The notes beneath the pieces were generated by a model. The model was not told where the DNA came from. It ran no database searches and saw nothing but the letters and a program-made list of their open reading frames with translations. Positions 5,065-8,916 of a DNA stretch of 8,916 nucleotides are shown here, in pieces (the stretch's first letter is position 1; each line of letters opens with the position of its first letter). The position numbers and the translations under genes were made by a program. Origin of the DNA: Micrococcales bacterium (GTDB lineage: Bacteria > Actinomycetota > Actinomycetes > Actinomycetales > Dermatophilaceae); assembly GCA_003157445.1 (NCBI GenBank), contig PMJN01000125.1, forward strand, positions 1 to 8,916, read 5' to 3'.

Positions 5065-5925
5065 ATGTCCAAGTCTATTGTCGTCACCGGTGCAACCGGC
5101 CACCTCGGACGCCTCATCATCGAGCGGCTCATCGCCCGCGGCACCGCGCCCGGCGACATCGTCGCGGCCGGTCGCAACGCCGAGCGACTCGCAGCCGTCG
5201 CGCGTCTGGGGGTAGCGACCGCCGTCATCGACTTCGCGAGCCCCGCGAGCCTGAACTCGGCCTTCGCCGGCGCCGACACCCTGATGCTCGTGTCCGGCAG
5301 CGAGGTCGGCCAGCGCACCCAGCAGCACGCCAACGCGATCTCCGCGGCCGCACGCAACGGGATCACCCTCATCGTCTACACCAGTGCCCCCCATGCAGAC
5401 ACCTCAGCGCTCATCCTCGCGCCAGAGCACAAGGCCACCGAGCAAGCGCTACGCGACTCGGACATCCCATGGACCATCTTGCGCAACAACTGGTACACCG
5501 AGAACTACCTCAACTCGATGACTGGGGCCGCGGCGTCAGGAACCTACGTCGACAGCACTCGAGGCGGCCTGGTCGCCAGCGCATCGCGCACCGACTTCGC
5601 GGATGCCGCCGCCGTCGTTCTCACCACCGCCGGCCATGAGAACACGACATACGAACTCGGCGGAGACCACGCGTGGGATGGCCCGGAGCTCGCAGCCGCG
5701 ATGGCGCAGGTGCTCGGGACGCCAGTGGCCTACTCAACGCTCACCCCTGAGCAGCACACGGCTGCCCTCGCCGCGACCGGCCTGGACACCGGCACAGTCG
5801 GTTTCGTCGTGGCGCTGGATGGCAACATCCACGACGGCCTGCTCAGTGAGACCACTGGTGACCTCGCCCGGCTTATCGGCCGCCCGACGACACCACTGTC
5901 CGTGGGCCTTCGCGCCGGTCGGTGA
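5065..5925 (+). CDS. qorB: QorB-like NAD(P)H:quinone oxidoreductase (NmrA/atypical SDR)
   Basis: This 286-residue protein matches E. coli QorB (YtfG) in length and landmarks. It is a cytoplasmic atypical short-chain dehydrogenase that reduces quinones with NAD(P)H. The N-terminal Rossmann fold begins SKSIVVTGATGHLG, with the dinucleotide motif GATGHLG at residues 9-15. The central part has LVSGSEVGQRTQQH, AYTS-like VYTSAPHADTS, and LRNNWYTENY, all in the same order in QorB. The C-terminal part has TYELGGDHAW and LIGRPTTPLS. There is no signal peptide. The start is fixed by GAAGGGA 6 bases before the ATG. The gene is divergent from an HxlR regulator with a shared operator-like repeat, so induction by quinone or electrophile stress is expected. 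It contains a G5 run, CTGGGGGTA, near 5206, read in frame without damage. Confidence 0.93.
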   Translation: MSKSIVVTGATGHLGRLIIERLIARGTAPGDIVAAGRNAERLAAVARLGVATAVIDFASPASLNSAFAGADTLMLVSGSEVGQRTQQHANAISAAARNGITLIVYTSAPHADTSALILAPEHKATEQALRDSDIPWTILRNNWYTENYLNSMTGAAASGTYVDSTRGGLVASASRTDFADAAAVVLTTAGHENTTYELGGDHAWDGPELAAAMAQVLGTPVAYSTLTPEQHTAALAATGLDTGTVGFVVALDGNIHDGLLSETTGDLARLIGRPTTPLSVGLRAGR

Positions 5926-6000
5926 CCGTCCCGAAGCGCGTGGGCGGGCGCCTGTGAACCACACCGGGGATGCTCGAGGCGATCAGCTCCCGATGAGGGA

Positions 6001-6335
6001 ATGCCATTTCCCGAGCGGATCGAGAGATCGCATTGGGTCGAGCTGGGGGTGAGTCGATCCGCTTTATCTCCAGGCGTTTGGGACGGTCGCCGGCCACGAT
6101 CAGCCGCGAGCTGGCCCGTAACACTGACCCTCGAGGCGGGTACCGGGCAACGACTGCGCATCCGCTGGCCTACGAACGGGCGAGCCGGCCCAAGCCAGCC
6201 AAACTGGTGACCAACCTGGTCCTGGGTGCGCGCGTTGAGCTGGACCTGGAGATGAAGTACTCACCCGAGCAGATCGCTGGTTCTTCGGATGGACCTTCAC
6301 GAGGTGCCGGTCAAGGCCGGCACCGGACCGCCTGA
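6001..6335 (+). pseudogene. IS30-family transposase, N-terminal remnant
   Basis: The region encodes the DNA-binding N-terminus of an IS30-type transposase in two frames. The first gives MPFPERIERSHWVELG. After adding one G to the G5 run at 6045-6049 it continues GESIRFISRRLGRSPATISR (helix-turn-helix), ELARNTDPRGGYRA, and the family pattern YERASRPKPAKL, then KYSPEQIAG at about 6274. A short LRMDLHE in another frame follows, and the similarity then stops, so the catalytic DDE domain is missing. Intact IS30 transposases are over 300 residues; here at most about 100 survive. I found no matching terminal inverted repeats around it. It lies 75 bases after the quinone reductase. It cannot encode an active transposase. 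Confidence 0.75.
6303..6324. repeat. Perfect 8-bp inverted repeat at the end of the IS30 remnant
   Basis: GGTGCCGG (6303-6310) and CCGGCACC (6317-6324) flank TCAAGG. It lies just after the point where transposase similarity is lost. It could be a hairpin terminator (no T-run), or a junction of the truncated element. Confidence 0.45.
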
Positions 6336-6933
6336 CGACGATCCCGAAGACCTCGCGCTCCCTGCTGGGCAGGCGTGCTGCCCCTGGTTACTGACCCTGG
6401 CGCGCCACAACCGAACGACGATCTAGCAAACGACATCGCCGTACCCGAGAACGTCACCGCGAGGAAGCGAGCACGCACTCTCTTAGACGTTCGGAAGACG
6501 GATCGGCGTACTGCGATTGTCCACGTCTCCAACGTTGCTGCAGCCACTATTGGAGGTTGACCTATCGGGTGCCCGACAGGGACGCTTGTCGGGGGGACGG
6601 TGTCTTGCTAAAGCGTCCTGCGTATCTGCACCGAGCTCTCTTCGCAGTGGAGCGATCACCCTACGGTGCGCGCCACCACCGAGTTCCCGAAGACATCCAG
6701 ACCGATCGTCGTCGCGCCCCTGCGCTCCAGGGAGTTGCTCGGCTTGGAGCATCGCCTACCGTCAATAGCCAACCTCGCCGTCCATCATCGACCGCGATGC
6801 ACGAAACCCACCGGCGCTTCAGTTCACGAAACGCTGGCCCAGGGCTGGAAACCAATCTGCTTTCAACAGGAGTTGCCGTACCGTCGCTTGTATGGTGACG
6901 CACCGCCGCCGCAACAACTCATAACGAGACGAG
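6336..6933. other. 598-bp gene-poor stretch upstream of the transpeptidase
   Basis: No frame on either strand shows a domain, a ribosome-binding site or convincing protein composition. The longest (plus 6666-7256 and minus 6483-6752) are Arg/Pro/Ser-rich shadows. A frame through 6285-6426 (VPVKAGTGPPDDDPEDLALP) continues from the IS30 remnant, but I cannot assign it. The stretch includes two mutually exclusive hairpins at 6561-6593. The promoter of the transpeptidase gene should lie near its right end, where TATGGT (6891-6896) is only a weak -10 candidate. Confidence 0.45.
6561..6593 (+). promoter_or_regulatory. Two mutually exclusive hairpins sharing one arm
   Basis: CCTATCGG (6561-6568) can pair with CCGACAGG (6573-6580) with one mismatch, while CCCGACA (6572-6578) pairs perfectly with TGTCGGG (6587-6593). 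The middle arm can use only one partner, as in attenuators. A G6 run follows instead of a T-run, and the next gene is 340 bases away. The function is speculative. Confidence 0.25.
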
Positions 6934-8301
6934 ATGTCACCAATGGTCAATCACGGCGGACGCGTCCTCGCAATCGGACTAATGATCACAGCGACAGCGA
7001 TGCCCCTGTTCCCGGTCGCAGCACCCGCGCATGCCGCTTCCTCGTCTTGCGAAACCATTGCGGCAGGGCGTGTCCAGGGACTTGCCTCGCGACCGGCCCA
7101 CGTCATGCTGACGTTGGCATCGTCATATGGTTCCACCTACGTCTCCATCACCGAGTGCTCCAAAACCAGCACCGGCACATACTCGCAGTCATGGCAATCC
7201 ACTGGCCGCACCGGCTACCAGGGTTTCGCGGCCGCAGGAACCAAACGCGAAGGTGACGGGAAGACGCCGACAGGAGTGTTCACCCTCGGAACAGCCTTCG
7301 GCAAAAGCAACCCCGGCTCCACCAACGGGTACATCACGCTGCAGCCCAACTCGTGCTGGGGATCGAGCGTCGGCGCCGCCAGCTACAACCGCTACTTCAC
7401 AGGCGTTTGCGGGCCCGCCGACGAGCCCATGTACAAATACATCAACACGGCCTATCAGCAGGGCCTGCTCATCAACTACAACACGCAGCCGATCCGACAG
7501 GGTTACGGGTCCGCCATCTTCTTCCACGTCTCCACAGGCGGCACCACCGCTGGCTGCATCTCCACGGACTACAACACCGTCATCAAGACGATCCGCGCAA
7601 CACGACCTGGAGATGTCATCGTTGAGGGAGTCACCTCAGTAGTGATCGCGGGTACAGCAGCGGTACCAAACTTCGCCAACGGCTCCTTCGTGCGAGCGGT
7701 TGAGAACGGACGCGTCTATCGGATGGTAGGTCGCGCGCCGTTGTGGCTCAGCTCCTGCGTTGATGGGTGCGTTGGGTTGACGAACACGACTCAGCCTGTA
7801 ATCGACCAATTGCCGGCAGTGCCGACCGACGGCACGTTCCTTCGAGCAGCCGAGACAGGCCGCGTCTATCGGGTTGTCGGCGGCGCACCGCTGTGGCTCA
7901 GCTCCTGCGCCGACGGGTGCGCTGGACTGCTGAACGTTGACCAGTGGACCGTCGACACTCTTGACCACCTCCGCGCCAACCCTGCAGACGGCGCCTTCCT
8001 GCGAACAGCGGAAACCGGTCGCATCTATCGGGTTGCCGGCGGCGCGCCCCTGTGGCTCAGCTCATGCGTGGATGGATGCGTTGGGCTGGTCAACGTTGAC
8101 CAGTGGACCGTGAACACGCTGGATCACCTGCAGGCCTACCCCGCCGACGGCACATTGCTTCGCGCGATCGAGACAGGCCGCGTATACCGAGTCGCGAACG
8201 GTAGCCCTATCTGGCTTAGCCAGTGCCCGGCGCAGGGCTGCATCGCACTGGTCAACGTCAACCAGTGGACCGTCGACACCAGGGATCACCTTCGCCCGTA
8301 G
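6934..8301 (+). CDS. Secreted L,D-transpeptidase-like protein with four C-terminal repeats
   Basis: This is a 455-residue exported protein. Residues 1-34 are a signal peptide (VLAIGLMITATAMPLF core, AHA-A cleavage near 34); the start may be ATG 6934 or 6943. Residues about 45-232 resemble the YkuD L,D-transpeptidase fold: REGDGKTPTGVFTLGTAFG (105-123), SAIFFHVSTGG (193-203) and TAGCIS (205-210), giving likely catalytic H198 and C208. The usual Arg after the catalytic Cys is replaced (CIS). Such enzymes make or remodel 3-3 peptidoglycan cross-links in the cell wall. Residues 249-455 are four repeats of 50-53 residues (starts 249, 299, 352, 405) with the pattern DGTFLRAAETGRVYRVVGG, then PLWLSSC-x-DGC and NVDQWTVDTLDHL. 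Each repeat carries a Cys pair, probably a disulfide outside the cell, and the repeats may bind wall polymers. No operon partner is adjacent. Confidence 0.85.
   Translation: MSPMVNHGGRVLAIGLMITATAMPLFPVAAPAHAASSSCETIAAGRVQGLASRPAHVMLTLASSYGSTYVSITECSKTSTGTYSQSWQSTGRTGYQGFAAAGTKREGDGKTPTGVFTLGTAFGKSNPGSTNGYITLQPNSCWGSSVGAASYNRYFTGVCGPADEPMYKYINTAYQQGLLINYNTQPIRQGYGSAIFFHVSTGGTTAGCISTDYNTVIKTIRATRPGDVIVEGVTSVVIAGTAAVPNFANGSFVRAVENGRVYRMVGRAPLWLSSCVDGCVGLTNTTQPVIDQLPAVPTDGTFLRAAETGRVYRVVGGAPLWLSSCADGCAGLLNVDQWTVDTLDHLRANPADGAFLRTAETGRIYRVAGGAPLWLSSCVDGCVGLVNVDQWTVNTLDHLQAYPADGTLLRAIETGRVYRVANGSPIWLSQCPAQGCIALVNVNQWTVDTRDHLRP
7678..8298 (+). repeat. Four tandem ~155-bp repeats encoding Cys-paired modules
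   Basis: The units begin at about 7678, 7828, 7987 and 8146 (150, 159, 159 and 153 bases). Units 2 and 3 are closest, sharing long stretches such as GTTGACCAGTGGACCGT. Unit 1 is the most diverged and lacks the VDQW segment. Unit 4 has CPAQGC in place of CxDGC. The order suggests stepwise internal duplication. Confidence 0.85.
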
Positions 8302-8578
8302 CCGGTTGGCGAAACACCGTCAGGACACAATCGGCATCGAGCACGCGGGCCTTTCCGCCTTCCGAACATGACCACCCTCGGATGGATCCTCCCATCCACT
8401 TGCAAAGACCAGTAGTGCGGCGGCCGCGGGAAGCCGCGTCACCAGTTGCCCTTCATCCTGCGGGAAGCTCCCTCCAGACTCTCTCTGGACCGTGACCTAC
8501 CATCAGGAGCCGATTGGCCCGGTAACCAGGTCAGTGCGGGGGGCAGCGAGATCTGCCAGGACGTGCCCCGGAAGAGGT
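8302..8578. other. Convergent intergenic region, no gene seen
   Basis: This region lies between the ends of the plus-strand transpeptidase and the minus-strand Nudix gene. I see no coding frame. Small inverted repeats are at 8425-8438 (CGCGG-GAAG-CCGCG), 8473-8489 (TCCAGA-CTCTC-TCTGGA) and 8540-8569, and could serve as terminators for either gene. Confidence 0.5.
8540..8569 (-). terminator. Hairpin just downstream of the Nudix gene
   Basis: GGGGCA (8540-8545) and TGCCCC (8564-8569) are exact inverted repeats around an 18-base loop, 9 bases past the Nudix stop codon. A competing GGCAG-CGAGAT-CTGCC stem lies inside. There is no T-run. The position suits a terminator; the structure is modest. 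Confidence 0.3.
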
Positions 8579-8916
8579 TCAACGGTATGCCGGGTGCTCC
8601 GGCCAGGGAGCATCGTGCGATCGGAGCGTCGCCCAGTCACGAGCCCGCGCCGCATATGCCGTCAGGATACCGATCACGGCACTGGGGTTGTGTAGCTGAC
8701 CACGCAACACGGCCTGGTGGACCTCATCGAGATCAACCCAGCAGACCCGCATCCCCTGCTCCTCGCCCTCGCGGCGGAAACGCTCATCATCGTGAACGTC
8801 AGTCAGGTCGCGGGCGAGAAACACACGCAACGCTTCGGAGATGCCACCGGGAGAACCAAAGTAGTCGATCAGGACGTGCCAACGATCGGCAATCAGGTCG
8901 GCCTCCTCGTTGAGCT
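8579..8916 (-). CDS. ADP-ribose pyrophosphatase-type Nudix hydrolase, C-terminal part (cut by window edge)
   Basis: This is the last 112 or so residues of a Nudix hydrolase; the 5' part lies outside the window. The visible frame begins at the end of the Nudix box, E-L-N-E-E-A-D-L, whose glutamates bind the catalytic Mg2+, with Asp in the usual Gly position as is common in actinobacterial members. It continues ADRWHVLIDYFGSPGG, then RVFLARDLTDVHDDERF, VCWVDLDEVHQAVLRGQLHN and the terminal DAPWPEHPAYR. This matches actinobacterial ADP-ribose pyrophosphatases, which hydrolyse ADP-ribose to AMP and ribose 5-phosphate in the cytoplasm. The TGA at 8579-8581 is in frame with all of this, and there is no sign of damage. 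It is the right-hand conserved border of the accessory region. Confidence 0.9.
   Translation of the reverse strand, partial: LNEEADLIADRWHVLIDYFGSPGGISEALRVFLARDLTDVHDDERFRREGEEQGMRVCWVDLDEVHQAVLRGQLHNPSAVIGILTAYAARARDWATLRSHDAPWPEHPAYR

Noticed and set aside
6001..6335. Complete insertion sequence
   Set aside because: Only the DNA-binding N-terminus of the transposase is present; I found no catalytic domain and no terminal inverted repeats or target duplication.
6666..7256. 196-residue plus-strand frame overlapping the transpeptidase start
   Set aside because: It lacks a ribosome-binding site and domain, and overlaps the signal peptide and catalytic domain in another phase.
7678..8298. CRISPR-like or other regulatory repeat array
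   Set aside because: The repeats are in frame, about 155 bp long and encode conserved protein modules; they are coding repeats.

Overview
The window reads as a chromosomal stretch of a high-GC Gram-positive bacterium (Actinobacteria, perhaps Micrococcales). The reasons are the high GC content, frequent GTG starts, leaderless-looking promoters, and an aspartyl-tRNA synthetase and an ADP-ribose pyrophosphatase of actinobacterial type. Genus is not assignable by eye. Both edge genes are housekeeping-like, cut by the window ends, and on the minus strand: the start of aspS (1-429) on the left and the end of a Nudix hydrolase (8579-8916) on the right. Everything between looks accessory: small regulators, orphan small proteins, gene remnants and long gene-poor gaps.

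Layout. 430-1729: mostly non-coding, with a decayed PAS-domain fragment on the minus strand (636-1007), an intact-looking small protein with a His/Asp/Cys cluster (1219-1515, minus) and several short tandem duplications. 1730-1954: a coding-like minus-strand tail without a start. 1983-3538: a PadR-family repressor followed by a polytopic membrane protein whose frame breaks once at a G5 run; the PadR gene appears leaderless and a perfect palindrome overlaps its promoter. 3540-4606: a strong hairpin, another start-less coding-like tail, a small Cys/His protein whose ribosome-binding site lies against a perfect inverted repeat, and about 400 bp without genes. 4607-5925: a divergent pair, an HxlR-type regulator and a QorB-like NAD(P)H:quinone oxidoreductase, sharing a short promoter region with an operator-like inverted repeat. 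6001-6335: the N-terminal remnant of an IS30-type transposase. 6336-6933: no gene seen. 6934-8301: a secreted L,D-transpeptidase-like protein with four tandem C-terminal repeats, each with a Cys pair.

How the genes may work together (inference): two self-contained regulator-target modules are present, PadR with a membrane protein (envelope or drug stress) and HxlR with quinone reductase (quinone/electrophile stress). The exported transpeptidase is a separate cell-wall gene. Gene fragments, an IS remnant and short duplications suggest an insertion-and-decay zone between two conserved blocks.

The most useful technical observation is that the two clearest frame breaks lie at the same 9-mer, CTGGGGGTG, in the same reading phase, and both are repaired by one extra G. 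This is either a systematic sequencing error or, less likely, recoding. I found no convincing CRISPR, tRNA, rRNA, phage or defence system.
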